64,000 nucleotides of DNA from CAYHCE01 sp964355015 (GCA_964355015.1 CAYHCE010000007.1:36143-100142), one strand, 5' to 3'. Positions 51,514 to 61,053 are shown, counted from the stretch's first letter. Notes: generated from the sequence alone by a model not told the origin. Numbers and translations: made by a program.

Positions 51514-51903
51514 TCAGCCCCTCGCCGGCAGCGGGCGGGGCAGCTGGCGGGGCACCGGACCGTCCCGGTCGGAGCGGAAGATCAGTTCCAGGTCGCCGGC
51601 ATGATCGTGCAGCAGCTCGATCAGGGAGCGCAGCGCCTGGAGGGTGACGGGCGCTCCCTTGGTCATCGCTTCGGCGCTCATCAGCACCACGTCGAGTTCG
51701 GGCCCATCGGCCTGTGGCTGCACATCGGCGAACAGCTGTACCGCCAGGCCCTGGGGTGGCACCCGCAGCAGCCCGCTCAGATGGGCCGGACCCTCATGGT
51801 CGATCTCGGTGCCGAGCTTGCTGAGGGCGGGCATCAGTTTCGGGATGAGCTCATGACCGGCCGCCAGTCCCCGGGGCTTCAAGACCAACATCAGACGAGC
51901 CAT
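51514..51903 (-). CDS. Hypothetical protein upstream of rdgB
   Basis: 129 residues, 6 bp upstream of rdgB in the same direction. Alternating strands and helices (ARLMLVLKPRGLAAGHELIP; LQALRSLIELLHDHAGDLEL) but no motif I recognise; no Cys or membrane segment. The compact spacing suggests one transcript with rdgB. Confidence 0.65.
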   Translation of the reverse strand: MARLMLVLKPRGLAAGHELIPKLMPALSKLGTEIDHEGPAHLSGLLRVPPQGLAVQLFADVQPQADGPELDVVLMSAEAMTKGAPVTLQALRSLIELLHDHAGDLELIFRSDRDGPVPRQLPRPLPARG

Positions 51904-51947
51904 ATCCTCTGGCGAAGCCCAGGCATCCTTGCGCAGTGCCTTCCCGG

Positions 51948-52661
51948 TCAGCTCTCCAACTGGCAGCTCATGGCCAGCTCAAACGGCACCGCGCCGTCGG
52001 GCAGGTTCAGCAGCAGGCTCACATGGGCGGCCAGGTCCTCCGGCTGGGTCATGGCCTCCTTCGGCAATACCTGCACCGCGGCGGCCATGTCGGTGTTCAC
52101 CCAGCTGGGGCAGATGGCTGTGACACGGATGCCGTCGTCCCAGCCCTCGTTGCGCATCGCCTGGCAGAGGCCCATCAGGGCGAACTTGCTGGTGGCGTAG
52201 CCGGCCAGGCGGCCCTTCACCCGCTTGCCGCTCATCGACACCAGGGTGACCACCCGCCCCCTGCCGCTGGCGCGCAGCAGCGGCCAGGCGGCCCGCGTCA
52301 GCCACCAGGGACCCATCAGATTCACCCTCCAGAGCCGCTCGATCTCTGTCGCCTCGGCGTCCTCGAACAGGAGGCCGGCACGGGAGAAGGAGCCGGCGCA
52401 GTGGATCACCCCATCAAGCCCGCCGAACCGCTCCGCGGTGGCGGCCACCCAGGCCGAGGCTGAGCCGGGATCGGTCGCCTCGTAGCGATGAACCAGCACC
52501 CGCTGGGAGGGCTCCAGCGGGGTGCCGGCCAGGGAGGCAGGGCTGCGTGCACCGAGGCTGAGCCGGTGGCCGTCGTCGTGCAGACGCCTGGCGATGGCCC
52601 GGCCGATGCCGCGGTTGGCACCGCTGATCAGCAGGGTGCGCGGCGGCCGGTCGGGCGTCAC
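51948..52661 (-). CDS. Short-chain dehydrogenase/reductase (SDR)
   Basis: 237 residues. NAD(P)-binding TGxxxGIG as SGANRGIGRAIARRL near residue 13, NNAG-like region VIHCAGSFSR, catalytic Ser in LVSMSGKR and the YxxxK as YATSK. Single classical SDR domain. Substrate unknown. Its start abuts the stop of the small gene upstream. Confidence 0.88.
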   Translation of the reverse strand: MTPDRPPRTLLISGANRGIGRAIARRLHDDGHRLSLGARSPASLAGTPLEPSQRVLVHRYEATDPGSASAWVAATAERFGGLDGVIHCAGSFSRAGLLFEDAEATEIERLWRVNLMGPWWLTRAAWPLLRASGRGRVVTLVSMSGKRVKGRLAGYATSKFALMGLCQAMRNEGWDDGIRVTAICPSWVNTDMAAAVQVLPKEAMTQPEDLAAHVSLLLNLPDGAVPFELAMSCQLES

Positions 52662-52871
52662 TCAGGCCTGGTGATAGGTGGGGTTCACCCAGCAGCGTGG
52701 CAGGGGTTCATCCGAGGGGAAGAGCAGATCGCTCTTGGCGAACTGCTGCGGATCCTGGAGTTCCTCGCCGGCGTGGAAGCGGCCCTGCACGGTGGTGGCG
52801 AAGGGATCCCAGAGCTGCACGAGGTTCAGCACCTCCACCAGGCTGTCGTCGTCGCGGTGCTTGAGGAACAT
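52662..52871 (-). CDS. Small conserved cyanobacterial protein
   Basis: 69 residues directly upstream of the SDR gene with no spacer. MFLKHRDDDSLVEVLNLVQL, VQGRFHAGEELQDPQQFAK and LFPSDEPLPRCWVNPTY follow a pattern I associate with short acetyltransferase-like annotated proteins of picocyanobacteria; there is no catalytic motif to support any activity. Confidence 0.65.
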   Translation of the reverse strand: MFLKHRDDDSLVEVLNLVQLWDPFATTVQGRFHAGEELQDPQQFAKSDLLFPSDEPLPRCWVNPTYHQA

Positions 52872-52944
52872 GGGTCGACCCGTGAGAACCTCTCTCCGCT
52901 GTAGGCCAGCGCCAGGGGATCGCAGCCGCCATTGGTGTGCAGTG

Positions 52945-54546
52945 TCACCAACTGTGGGGGCGACCGGTGGAGCGCCGCCGCAGCAGGGCGGCGGCCGCGA
53001 ACACCGCGGCCATGATCAGATACCCCAGGGCCCAGCTGCCGCCGCTGCCCCAGCCCAGCTGCAGCACCGTGTCTGCGGGGGTGAAGCGCCAGGCGTGGAT
53101 CAGGCCGAACCAGGAGGCGAGCGCCGCGATGGCGGCAGAGGCGGCGGCGGCCAGGAAGCGCTGCTCGATCACGTACACCAGCAGCGCGGCCAGCAGCATG
53201 GCCGCCACGATCTGGCCCTGTTCGAGGGCGAAGGCGCCTGCAGCCCACACGTCCGCCTGCTGCAGCGGCAGGAGCAGGGCGGGGCCGAAGGGCTGGTCGG
53301 CGCTGCCGGCGCCGCCTGCCCGGAGCCCAGCCTTGAGCAGGAGTGCACCCCAGCCGGCCAGGCCAGGCAGCAGGCCCAGCACCACTGCAGGGGCGTGGGC
53401 GGCCGGCACCGCCTGGAAGCTCTGGGCGGCGATCACCAGCCCGATGTAGAGCACGATCGCCATGCCGGCCTCGATCGGCACCAGCTGGCCCACCAGGCCG
53501 AACAGGCCCAACAGACAGCCAAGGCCCATCAGCACGCCGTTCAGCCAGGAGTAGCCGATCCGCGCACCCATCGCCTTCCAGCCGGGATGGCCGATGTAGA
53601 CGGTGGTGGGGAAGCAGGATCCGAGTGTGGCCGCCACGATCGTGCCGATGCCGTTGATCAGCAGCGAGCTCTTGACGGGATAGCGATCGCCGGCGGCTTC
53701 GGCGCTCTCCAGGTTCTGCAGCGAGCCCAGGATGTTGAACAGGCCCATCGGCACGATCACCCCCAGCCAGGGCAGCAGCTGGCTGCGGGCCTGCCACAGG
53801 GCCCCCAGCTGCGGAGGCGGCAGGTGCAGACCCACCTGGGCGGCGTTCGCCTGCCAGGTCGCCGCGTCGATGCGCAACAGGCCGGTGGCCGCCGCCAGGG
53901 CGATGCCCAGCAGCACCGCCACCAGGCCACCGGGCAGGGGCAGGGGCAGCTTCACACCGCCGAAGTAGGTGAGCAGGATCACGGCCAGCACCGCCAGGCC
54001 CACCACCGGCTGGGCATAGGTGCGCAGCAGGAAGCCGAGGGAGATGTAGCCCAGGGCGATGCCGGCCAGGGTGGAGAGCAGGGCAGCCCGCGGCAGCCAG
54101 CGGCGCAGCGCCCCCACGCAGAACGCACCGCCCGTTTCGATCAGACCGGATCCGAGGCAGGCCATCAGTCCCGCTTGCCAGGAAAGCCGCACCGCCTCCC
54201 CCTCACTCAGACCCTGGCCGAGGCCGGCCAGCTTCACCGGCAGCATCACCAGGAACACGTAGGCGAACAGGCTCACCGTGTTGATGCCGTAGGGCAAGGC
54301 GGTGCGATCGTCGCGCCTCTCCTGGCGGCCCAGCCGGTAGGCCTGCCAGGCATAGGCCCCGTTCCCCACCAGCAGGCTCAGCCCGGTGGCCGGCAGGATC
54401 AGGCCGAAGATCAGCCCATCCGGGTAGCCGAGCACGCCGCGGCAGAGGCCCAGGATCAGCAGAATCTGGATCAGGTTGTCGAGGCCCAGGCCCAGCAGGC
54501 CGTCGAAGTCGCCGGCCACCAGCCAGCGGGGTCCCCTGTCGCTCAT
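52945..54546 (-). CDS. NCS2-family permease (xanthine/uracil/vitamin C type)
   Basis: 533 residues from ATG at 54544-54546; the frame continues upstream but as shadow. Twelve or more hydrophobic segments; GLDNLIQILLILGLCRGVLG, TALPYGINTVSLFAYVFLVM and CFPTTVYIGHPGWKAMGARI resemble the AzgA-like branch. Substrate not predictable by eye; xanthine, uracil or adenine are possible. Confidence 0.75.
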   Translation of the reverse strand: MSDRGPRWLVAGDFDGLLGLGLDNLIQILLILGLCRGVLGYPDGLIFGLILPATGLSLLVGNGAYAWQAYRLGRQERRDDRTALPYGINTVSLFAYVFLVMLPVKLAGLGQGLSEGEAVRLSWQAGLMACLGSGLIETGGAFCVGALRRWLPRAALLSTLAGIALGYISLGFLLRTYAQPVVGLAVLAVILLTYFGGVKLPLPLPGGLVAVLLGIALAAATGLLRIDAATWQANAAQVGLHLPPPQLGALWQARSQLLPWLGVIVPMGLFNILGSLQNLESAEAAGDRYPVKSSLLINGIGTIVAATLGSCFPTTVYIGHPGWKAMGARIGYSWLNGVLMGLGCLLGLFGLVGQLVPIEAGMAIVLYIGLVIAAQSFQAVPAAHAPAVVLGLLPGLAGWGALLLKAGLRAGGAGSADQPFGPALLLPLQQADVWAAGAFALEQGQIVAAMLLAALLVYVIEQRFLAAAASAAIAALASWFGLIHAWRFTPADTVLQLGWGSGGSWALGYLIMAAVFAAAALLRRRSTGRPHSW

Positions 54547-54676
54547 GCGGCGTCTGCGTGGATGGCCGCCCCGATGATGACCGGCCCGCGGCGCCGTGAA
54601 CCCTTGTGACGTTCGCTGCCCTGGAGGGAGTCCGTCCGAAGACTGCTTCTCAGCGAGCGCCGTGTCGACCGCCGTG

Positions 54677-57565
54677 ATGGAGTTCCTGTTCCTGCTGGCC
54701 GCCCTGGCCTGGGGCGCCCTGCTCCTGCTGGCGCTGCTGGTGGTGGGGATCACGCTGCTGCTGCGCCGGCGGGGCGCCCCCGCTCGCCCGCGGGCGGGTC
54801 TGCAGGCAGACATTCCAGAGCGACTCAGCCGCCTGGAACGACGGTTCGATCGACTGGAGCGCCAGCTGCTCAGCGGGTTCTCCCAGGCGGAGGAACCCCT
54901 GACGCCGTCGACCCCGCCAGCTTCAGCGCCTGCTACCTCGTCACCGCCCGCTCTGGAACCGCCCGCGCTGGAACCGCCCGCTCCGGCACCGCTCGCCCCG
55001 CGGCAGCCGGCGCGCCCCGGACTGTCTCCCTGGCGGCGGCTGGAGCGTGGCATCGAGAACTGGACCGGGCGACTCGGGGCCGCTGCCGTGGTGGCGGGGG
55101 TGTCCTTCCTGGTGGTTCACACCGCTTTCCGCCTCGATCCCTTCCAGCGCTTCCTGCTCACGCTTGGGCTTGCGTCCGTGCTGGCCGGGCTGTCGGTCTG
55201 GCTGGAGGGGCAGCGGCCCTGGCGGGAGCTGGGCCAGTGGATCCGCAGCGCCGCCGGTGCCATCGCCCTGCTGGGCTGCGCGGCGGCAGGGGGCCTGCCA
55301 GGCCTCGGGCTGCAGTGGGTGGAGGCGCCGGCGGCGGCGTTGGGCCTGCTGCTGCTGGGGATCGCCGTGAACCTGCTGCTGGCCTGGCGGGTGCGTCGCC
55401 AGGCCCTGGCCGCCTTCCACGTGGTGGTGTGTCTGCTGCCGCTGGCGATCGTGCCGCCCTCCACCATGGCGCTGGCGATCGCCAGCCTGATCGCCCTGCT
55501 GGGCATGGCGCTGGCGTTGCGGCGCCACTGGGATCTCCACCTGCTGGTGGTGGTGGTGGCCGCGAGCCTGCATCACCTGCTCTGGTACGTGCAGACCGAT
55601 CTGCCCTTCCGCAACGAGGCGCTGCGGCCCGCCGGCCTGGTCTGGGCGGTGGTGCTGTTCGGCGCCGGCGCCCTGGCCGAGCACCTGCGGCGCCCGCCGC
55701 GCCCGCGCCCGACGGTGCCGGCCCTGCTGGCACACCTCACCAGTTGGACAGGGCTCAGCCTGGCCCTGCTGGCCTACCCCCCCGGGGCTCCCGGGCGTGC
55801 CTTCGGCTGTGCCCTGGCGGCTGCCGCCGCCGTGCTCCTGGCCCGGCGGGCCCGGCGACGGCAGGCGGCAGCGCTCGCCCGCAGCGAGGTGCTGATCGCC
55901 CAGACACTTGCTCTCGCCGGGCTGTTCAGCCTCGCTCCGCTTCTGGCCAATGGCCTGCTGCTGCTGCTGGCGGTGTTCGCCGAATGCCTGTTGCTGGTGC
56001 GGCTGCTCGATGCCGATGGCGATGCGCTGCTGCGCAGGGTGGCGCGGGGGCTGGTGCTGGGCGCAGGCGCCTTGCTCGCTCTGCTCGGCCTGGTTCCCGC
56101 CATCGCCCCCAGCGCCTGGCAGAACGCCGCCGTGCTGCTGGTGGGGGCGGCCCTGGCCACCGCTGCCGCGATCGATCTGCAGCGCCCCCTGGCCAGCGCA
56201 GGGGGGCTCCGGCCGCTGCCGCCCCTCGGCTGGCTGGCCGGCGCCCTCGTGGTGAGCGCCTCGGTGCAGGGCCTGGTCAACGGTCGGCTGGAGCTTGTGG
56301 CTCTGCCGGCCGTCGCCGTGCTGCTGCTGCTGGCGCCGCGCTTTCCCGCGGCCGGGCTGCAACGGGGCGGGCAGACGGCGGGCTGGGTGGTGCATGGCCT
56401 GGCCTGGCTCAGTCTGCTGTCCGCTTCCCCCTGGGAGCCGGGTCCGCTGGCCTGGCGGCTGCTGCCGCTGCTGCTGCTGGCCCTTGGGCTGCTGCGGGGC
56501 TGTGGCGGGGGTGCCCGCCAGGGGGCCCTGGTGCTGCTGGCCGTGGATCTCGGGCTGGCGGCCCTGCTCTGGCTGGGGCCGCTGGACGCCCTCTGGCCCG
56601 TGGCTGCCTGGCTGCTGCTGGCGCTGCTGGCTCTGGAGGCCTCCGACCGGGTGCCACTGGCCGCCGGTCGCACCCTGCTCCTGCTCGGGGCGGGCTTCCT
56701 GTTGCTGGTGCTGCTCGCGTTCCTGCCGGTGATCCTGCCGGCCGAGACGTTGATCGGCCCACTGCAGGCCCGGACCCTGGTGGAGCTGCTGGGCCTGGCG
56801 GTACTGCTGCGCGGCTGGTTCCGCCGGACTGGCGAGCCCCTGGCCTCCAGCCGTATCTGGCGGCGTCTCCATACCTACCTGTTCGAGGCCGTGCTGCTGG
56901 CCCTGCTGCTGCTGGGGCAGGCGGAGCTGGGGCCGGGAGCGCGTGGTCTGGCCTGGCCGCTGCTGGCCCTCGCTCTGCTCTCCCCCCCAGCCCGGCGGCT
57001 GTTCGATCCCCGCGCCGCCCTGTACTCACTGCCGTTCCATTGGCTCGGTCTGCTGCACCTGGCCCTGGTGCAGGGGGAGCGGCGGCTGCCCACGCCGACC
57101 GGCTTCGAAGCTGCCGATGCCATGGCCCTGGTGGCGATCCTGCTGCAGATCGCCTATCTGCTGCTTCTGCACCGGCGCAGGCTGGCGCCGGAGGCCGTGT
57201 TCCCCTTCGGCTTCCGGCGCCTGGGGCGGTTCTGGGGACTGGCGATCAGCCATCCCCTCGCCGCCGTCGACTACCCGTTCCTGCTGGCCCTGGCCCTGTT
57301 CATCGGCGGCCGGTTCGACAGCACCCTGCTGACCCTGCTCTGGTCGGCCCAGGCGTTCCTGGTGTTCGTGCTCAGCGCGGTGGTTCGCGAGAACCAGCTG
57401 CGCTATGCGGCTCTGGTGGCCCTGGCCGCCTGCCTGCTGCGCCTGCTCACGGTGGATCTGGCCAGTGCCGACCTGGGACTCAAGGGGGCGATCTTCATCG
57501 GCGTCGGCGTGCTGCTGCTGGGCATGAACGCGGTGTACAACCGGTTCCGCAGCCGATTCGAGTAG
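54677..57565 (+). CDS. DUF2339 giant membrane protein
   Basis: 962 residues from ATG at 54677; the earlier start at 54596 adds low-quality sequence. An N-terminal helix (EFLFLLAALAWGALLLLALL), a coiled-coil (RLSRLERRFDRLERQLLSGF), a Pro/Ala linker, then about 25 hydrophobic segments to the end, which is the DUF2339 layout. The DNA is dominated by CTG/GCC codons so antisense frames are very long. Function unknown. Confidence 0.8.
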   Translation: MEFLFLLAALAWGALLLLALLVVGITLLLRRRGAPARPRAGLQADIPERLSRLERRFDRLERQLLSGFSQAEEPLTPSTPPASAPATSSPPALEPPALEPPAPAPLAPRQPARPGLSPWRRLERGIENWTGRLGAAAVVAGVSFLVVHTAFRLDPFQRFLLTLGLASVLAGLSVWLEGQRPWRELGQWIRSAAGAIALLGCAAAGGLPGLGLQWVEAPAAALGLLLLGIAVNLLLAWRVRRQALAAFHVVVCLLPLAIVPPSTMALAIASLIALLGMALALRRHWDLHLLVVVVAASLHHLLWYVQTDLPFRNEALRPAGLVWAVVLFGAGALAEHLRRPPRPRPTVPALLAHLTSWTGLSLALLAYPPGAPGRAFGCALAAAAAVLLARRARRRQAAALARSEVLIAQTLALAGLFSLAPLLANGLLLLLAVFAECLLLVRLLDADGDALLRRVARGLVLGAGALLALLGLVPAIAPSAWQNAAVLLVGAALATAAAIDLQRPLASAGGLRPLPPLGWLAGALVVSASVQGLVNGRLELVALPAVAVLLLLAPRFPAAGLQRGGQTAGWVVHGLAWLSLLSASPWEPGPLAWRLLPLLLLALGLLRGCGGGARQGALVLLAVDLGLAALLWLGPLDALWPVAAWLLLALLALEASDRVPLAAGRTLLLLGAGFLLLVLLAFLPVILPAETLIGPLQARTLVELLGLAVLLRGWFRRTGEPLASSRIWRRLHTYLFEAVLLALLLLGQAELGPGARGLAWPLLALALLSPPARRLFDPRAALYSLPFHWLGLLHLALVQGERRLPTPTGFEAADAMALVAILLQIAYLLLLHRRRLAPEAVFPFGFRRLGRFWGLAISHPLAAVDYPFLLALALFIGGRFDSTLLTLLWSAQAFLVFVLSAVVRENQLRYAALVALAACLLRLLTVDLASADLGLKGAIFIGVGVLLLGMNAVYNRFRSRFE

Positions 57566-57584
57566 CCACGGCGCGGGGTCGGGC

Positions 57585-58232
57585 TCAGCGGTGCTCGATC
57601 AGTTCGGCGGCCGGGTAGCGCACCTTGGCCAGGCTGGCGTACCTGTCGGCGGGATCCCGGTAGCCTGCAGCGCAGACCACGCTGCTGCGGTACTGGGAAT
57701 CCTCCAGCCCCAGCAGACGGTCATAGTCCGGTGGCGAGAAGCCTTCGATCGGGCAGGTGTCCACCCCCAGCAGAGCCGCCGCCGTCATGAAGCTGCCCAG
57801 GGCGATGTACACCTGGTTGCTGGCCCACTGCGCGACGATGGCGCTGCGGGGACCGGCCACCAGATCCTTGTGCATCAGCTCCCGGTAGAAGGCGAGCTGC
57901 TCGGGCGCCTGGCCGCGGGCCTCACCGGTGGCCGCGATCAGCCGATCGAGATCGCTCTCGGCGATCGTGCGCCTGGCCAGGAACACCACCAGATGGGAGG
58001 CGTCGGTGATCTGGGCCTGGTTCCAGGAGTGGGGACGCAGCTCCGAGCGCAGGACCGGATCATCGATCACCAGGAACCTCCAGGGCTGCAGGCCGTAGGA
58101 GGAGGGAGTCAGCACCAGGGCCTGCTCCAGGGCCTCCCAGGTAGCGGCGGGGATGACGCGACCGGCGTCGAACTGCTTGGTGGCGTAACGCCAGCGGAGG
58201 GCATCGAGAAGATCGAAGCTGGTCAGGGGCAC
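57585..58232 (-). CDS. Nitroreductase-family NAD(P)H-dependent oxidoreductase
   Basis: 215 residues from GTG at 58230-58232; the upstream extension is not family-like. FMN contacts: LRWRYATKQFDAGRVIP, TPSSYGLQPWRFLVIDD and EGFSPPDYDRLLG. The family reduces nitro compounds or quinones, often dimeric. Substrate unknown. Confidence 0.87.
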   Translation of the reverse strand: MPLTSFDLLDALRWRYATKQFDAGRVIPAATWEALEQALVLTPSSYGLQPWRFLVIDDPVLRSELRPHSWNQAQITDASHLVVFLARRTIAESDLDRLIAATGEARGQAPEQLAFYRELMHKDLVAGPRSAIVAQWASNQVYIALGSFMTAAALLGVDTCPIEGFSPPDYDRLLGLEDSQYRSSVVCAAGYRDPADRYASLAKVRYPAAELIEHR

Positions 58233-58275
58233 GGCGGAGTTCCGGAGGCAGTCCCGGAAACCTAGTGGGCCCGGC

Positions 58276-59136
58276 TCAGGCCACGCCGTTGGCCCTGAAC
58301 CACGCCTGCATCCGCTTCCAGCCATCAGCGGCCGCCTCCGGCCGGTACGAGGCGCGGTAATCCGCATGAAAGCCATGGGGAGCGTCGGGGTAGACGACGA
58401 TTTCGCTGCGGCTTCCAGCGGCCCGCAGTGCCTGTCGCATCCGCTCGATGCTCGCGATCGGGATGCCGTCGTCGTTGCCGGCGTAGAGGCCGAGCACGGG
58501 AGCTTTCAGGTCGTTCACCCGATCGAGCGGAAAGCTCGGCTGCAGCGGGGTGCTGCTCCCCTCCAGTCGGCCATACCAGGCCACGCCCGCCTTCAGGGCC
58601 GGATTGTGGGCGGCATACAACCAGGTGATGCGGCCGCCCCAGCAGAAGCCCGTGATGCCGAGCCGGCCGGTGTCGCCGCCGCCCTGCTTTGTGGCCCAGC
58701 CCACGCTGGCGTCCAGATCCGCCATCACCTGAGCGTCGGGCACCTGCGCCACCACCGGCAGGATCGCGGCGATGTCAGGCAGGGTGGTGACGTCCCCCTG
58801 GCGCTCGAACAGGCTCGGGGCGATGGCGAGGTAGCCGAGACCCGCCAGCCGGCGGCAGACGTCCTGAATGTGGGCGTGAACACCGAAGATCTCCTGAACC
58901 ACCAGCACCACGGGGCAGAGCTCCCTGCCGGCGGGGCGGGCGCGGAAGGCGGGAAGGGAGCGATCCCCCGCTGGGATCGAGACGAAGCCCGCCGTCAGTC
59001 CGGTGGACGGGGTGGTGATCGTGGCTGCCGCGATCGGCCGCACGGCGAAGGCAAAACCCGCGGCCATCGTCCCGAGCAGCAGCTGGCGGCGGCGCAGAGC
59101 GAAGCGGGGGGCGGGCTGGATGGGTGGGAACGGCAT
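58276..59136 (-). CDS. Dienelactone-hydrolase family protein with Tat-like signal
   Basis: 286 residues. The signal LRRRQLLLGTMAAGFAFAVR has a twin-arginine look (RRRQLLLG), so it may be exported folded. Catalytic triad C165 (GFCWGG), D222 (GNDDGIP) and H254 (PHGFHADY), as in dienelactone hydrolases. Hydrolyses an ester or lactone outside the cytoplasm; substrate unknown. Confidence 0.87.
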   Translation of the reverse strand: MPFPPIQPAPRFALRRRQLLLGTMAAGFAFAVRPIAAATITTPSTGLTAGFVSIPAGDRSLPAFRARPAGRELCPVVLVVQEIFGVHAHIQDVCRRLAGLGYLAIAPSLFERQGDVTTLPDIAAILPVVAQVPDAQVMADLDASVGWATKQGGGDTGRLGITGFCWGGRITWLYAAHNPALKAGVAWYGRLEGSSTPLQPSFPLDRVNDLKAPVLGLYAGNDDGIPIASIERMRQALRAAGSRSEIVVYPDAPHGFHADYRASYRPEAAADGWKRMQAWFRANGVA

Positions 59137-59229
59137 GGCGAGGCTTGTCAGCCGCAGACTGCAGGCCGGAATCGGAGCTGGTCAGCCTGGACGGCTGCGG
59201 CCGGGTCTGACGATTCTGCCGCCCCTCAC

Positions 59230-59646
59230 TCAGGCGCAGCGGGTGCAGCTGAACGCTTCGACACCTGCGCGGCGCAGAGTGAAGCGGGGGTGGTCCGGAT
59301 CCTCCCCGCCCCAGGTCCACTTGCCATCGGTGTAGAGGGGGGCACCGGCGTCGTTGCTGCGGGGCAGCTGCAAGGTGAGATCACGCCAGCGCAACACCAC
59401 GAAGGCTCCCGGTACCGTGCCGGCTGTGGTGTTGGGGATCCCCAGCGCATCAACGGCGCCGCTCTCCAGCTGCGCCAGCAACAGATCGCCGTCGCAGCTG
59501 AAGCGATCGGGCGCGCCGGCCAACGCCGCTGCAGGGGTCAGAACCATCGCCGCCGCCAGAACCACCGGCAGGAGCAGCCAGGCCAGCCACGGCCGCTGGC
59601 CGGCATGTCCATGCAGCGCATGGGCGTGGTCATCGATCAGCTTCAT
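59230..59646 (-). CDS. Secreted hypothetical protein
   Basis: 138 residues from ATG at 59644-59646, or 155 from an upstream ATG at 59697. A His-rich n-region (DDHAHALHGHAGQ) precedes the signal core (LAWLLLPVVLAAAMVLTPAA). The mature part starts after ALAGA and has three Cys (RFSCDGD; FSCTRCA), including CTRC at the end. Possibly membrane- or surface-associated; not recognised. Confidence 0.6.
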   Translation of the reverse strand: MKLIDDHAHALHGHAGQRPWLAWLLLPVVLAAAMVLTPAAALAGAPDRFSCDGDLLLAQLESGAVDALGIPNTTAGTVPGAFVVLRWRDLTLQLPRSNDAGAPLYTDGKWTWGGEDPDHPRFTLRRAGVEAFSCTRCA

Positions 59647-59701
59647 CCCGTTCGGCTCACTCCAGACTGAAGAAGAGATGCCTTCCAGCCAAAGCATAAG
59701 C

Positions 59702-59851
59702 TTACTGACCAGCGTCCAAGTACGTCGGGCCGATCAAATCAGGGGATTCCCGAAGGGTGATCCCTATCTCCGCAGTGAAGGAAGGCTGGGCCTTCAACCA
59801 GTCTCGCCAGTCCGCCCCTGATTCCGCTCTGTAAATCTCGCGTATCTCCAT
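59702..59851 (-). CDS. Possible small protein (49 codons)
   Basis: ATG at 59849-59851 gives EIREIYRAESGADWRDWLKA and ends at a TAA at 59702-59704, with protein-like composition (Trp pairs, mixed charge) in an AT-richer stretch. No ribosome-binding site is visible. It may be real or the remnant of a gene on the accessory island. The rest of 59647-59982 (about 336 bp including this frame) shows nothing else. Confidence 0.3.
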   Translation of the reverse strand: MEIREIYRAESGADWRDWLKAQPSFTAEIGITLRESPDLIGPTYLDAGQ

Positions 59852-59982
59852 GAGAGTTCAATACTTGCAGGCCAGCGTTCGCCATCAGTCTGCAGCACAA
59901 AGTGATGCGCCAAGCAGATAGCTTTGCGATGGCGACTCATCTGAATGGTGGAATCGGCAGCCACGCCAGAACGGGAAAGGGT

Positions 59983-60996
59983 CTACTTGATTCCGATCAC
60001 CATCGAATCTGGGCCAACAAGTGGCTCAACGCGTGTTTCGGAAAAGCCCGCTTCCTTCATCCAAGCGATGCAGTCAGCACCAGTGTAGTCAAAACCCCCT
60101 GGTGTTTCGATCAGCATATTAAGACTCATGAGCAATCCAAAAGAATTTTTAGATCGATCGTCATCAATGATTGCCTCGTAGACAACAAGCGCTCCCCCAG
60201 TCGGGATTGCGTCGAACGCTTTTCGAATCAACATCTTCTTCGTAGGCAGATCCCAGTCGTGCAGTACATGCCCCATCAGCACTACGTCAGCCTTGGGGAT
60301 GTCTTGCTTGAAAAAGTCACCAGATTTGAACGAGAGCCGTTCGGCGATGCCTACGGTCGTGACATACTCCTCAAAGATCGGCGCCACATTCGGCAAGTCG
60401 AAACCAATGCCATGGAGGTGAGGGTTGGCAAGGACGATCTGTGTAGCAAGATCTCCTTGTGCGGTGCCGACATCGACGAACGTGCTGTAACTTTTCCACG
60501 GGAAGATACGGGCGATTGTCATGTTGGCGCCGCGGCTAATCCCGGTCATGGCGGCAAGAAACTCGTTCAGTCGCTCCTGATCGGCATAGAGCGTTTCAAA
60601 GAGACCAGGACCACCATTTTTGATTTCGTTCTGCGGCACTCCAGTTTGAAGCGCCTCTGTGAGATGGCCCCAGAACGGATAAAGGCGATGGTTGGCCATC
60701 TCTAGTATTCCACCCAGATAGGAAGGCTTACTCCTATCAAGGAAATGGTCGGTTTCAGGCGTGTTGAAGTAGAGATCCCCGACTCGATTCAGAAAGCCAA
60801 GCGCAACCAGGGCATCCAGGAAGTCGCGTGCTGAGCGGGGGTGCAGATCAAGGCTGATGGTGATGAGTTCCAGGCTCTTATGCCCGTTCGAAAGAAATGT
60901 AAAAAGTCCCAGTTCGATAGCACTTAAAAGAGCCTTCGAGGACCAGAAAGAAAGACCTGTCTCCAGTATCTTATCCGGATTGAGTTGCTTGTTCAT
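59983..60996 (-). CDS. SAM-dependent O-methyltransferase (COMT-like), probably acquired
   Basis: 337 residues. An N-terminal winged-helix dimerisation domain (SFWSSKALLSAIELGLFTFL; SARDFLDALVALGFLNRVGD), the SAM-binding DVGTAQG (175-181) and the catalytic H246 in GHVLHDWDL, as in acetylserotonin/caffeate O-methyltransferases. Likely methylates a hydroxyl on a small aromatic or isoprenoid. Codons and flanks are visibly AT-richer than elsewhere (runs such as AAAAGAATTTTTAG), next to a decayed integrase, so horizontal transfer is likely. A perfect palindrome sits 11 bp before its ATG. Confidence 0.85.
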   Translation of the reverse strand: MNKQLNPDKILETGLSFWSSKALLSAIELGLFTFLSNGHKSLELITISLDLHPRSARDFLDALVALGFLNRVGDLYFNTPETDHFLDRSKPSYLGGILEMANHRLYPFWGHLTEALQTGVPQNEIKNGGPGLFETLYADQERLNEFLAAMTGISRGANMTIARIFPWKSYSTFVDVGTAQGDLATQIVLANPHLHGIGFDLPNVAPIFEEYVTTVGIAERLSFKSGDFFKQDIPKADVVLMGHVLHDWDLPTKKMLIRKAFDAIPTGGALVVYEAIIDDDRSKNSFGLLMSLNMLIETPGGFDYTGADCIAWMKEAGFSETRVEPLVGPDSMVIGIK

Positions 60997-61006
60997 TCGA
61001 TTACAG

Positions 61007-61024
61007 AGTTGTAGTGGTACAACT
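61007..61024. promoter_or_regulatory. Perfect palindrome AGTTGTA-GTGG-TACAACT at the methyltransferase start
   Basis: Seven-bp arms with a 4-bp centre, ending 11 bp from the ATG on the minus strand. Position is that of an operator blocking transcription or translation start. No Shine-Dalgarno is evident between it and the ATG. Confidence 0.55.
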
Positions 61025-61025
61025 T

Positions 61026-61053
61026 AGCATCAGTTCGACAGCATCAGTTCGAC
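61026..61053. repeat. Tandem duplication of a 14-bp unit
   Basis: AGCATCAGTTCGAC occurs twice head-to-tail with no spacer (61026-61039 and 61040-61053). It lies beside the palindrome and marks a recombination or slippage event at the island edge. Confidence 0.75.

Noticed and set aside
52678..54609. 643-codon plus-strand frame opposite the NCS2 permease
   Set aside because: Same reason: antisense of a Leu-rich membrane protein.
54941..56872. 643-codon minus-strand Gln-rich frame opposite DUF2339
   Set aside because: Gln runs are the antisense of Leu CTG codons in a membrane protein.
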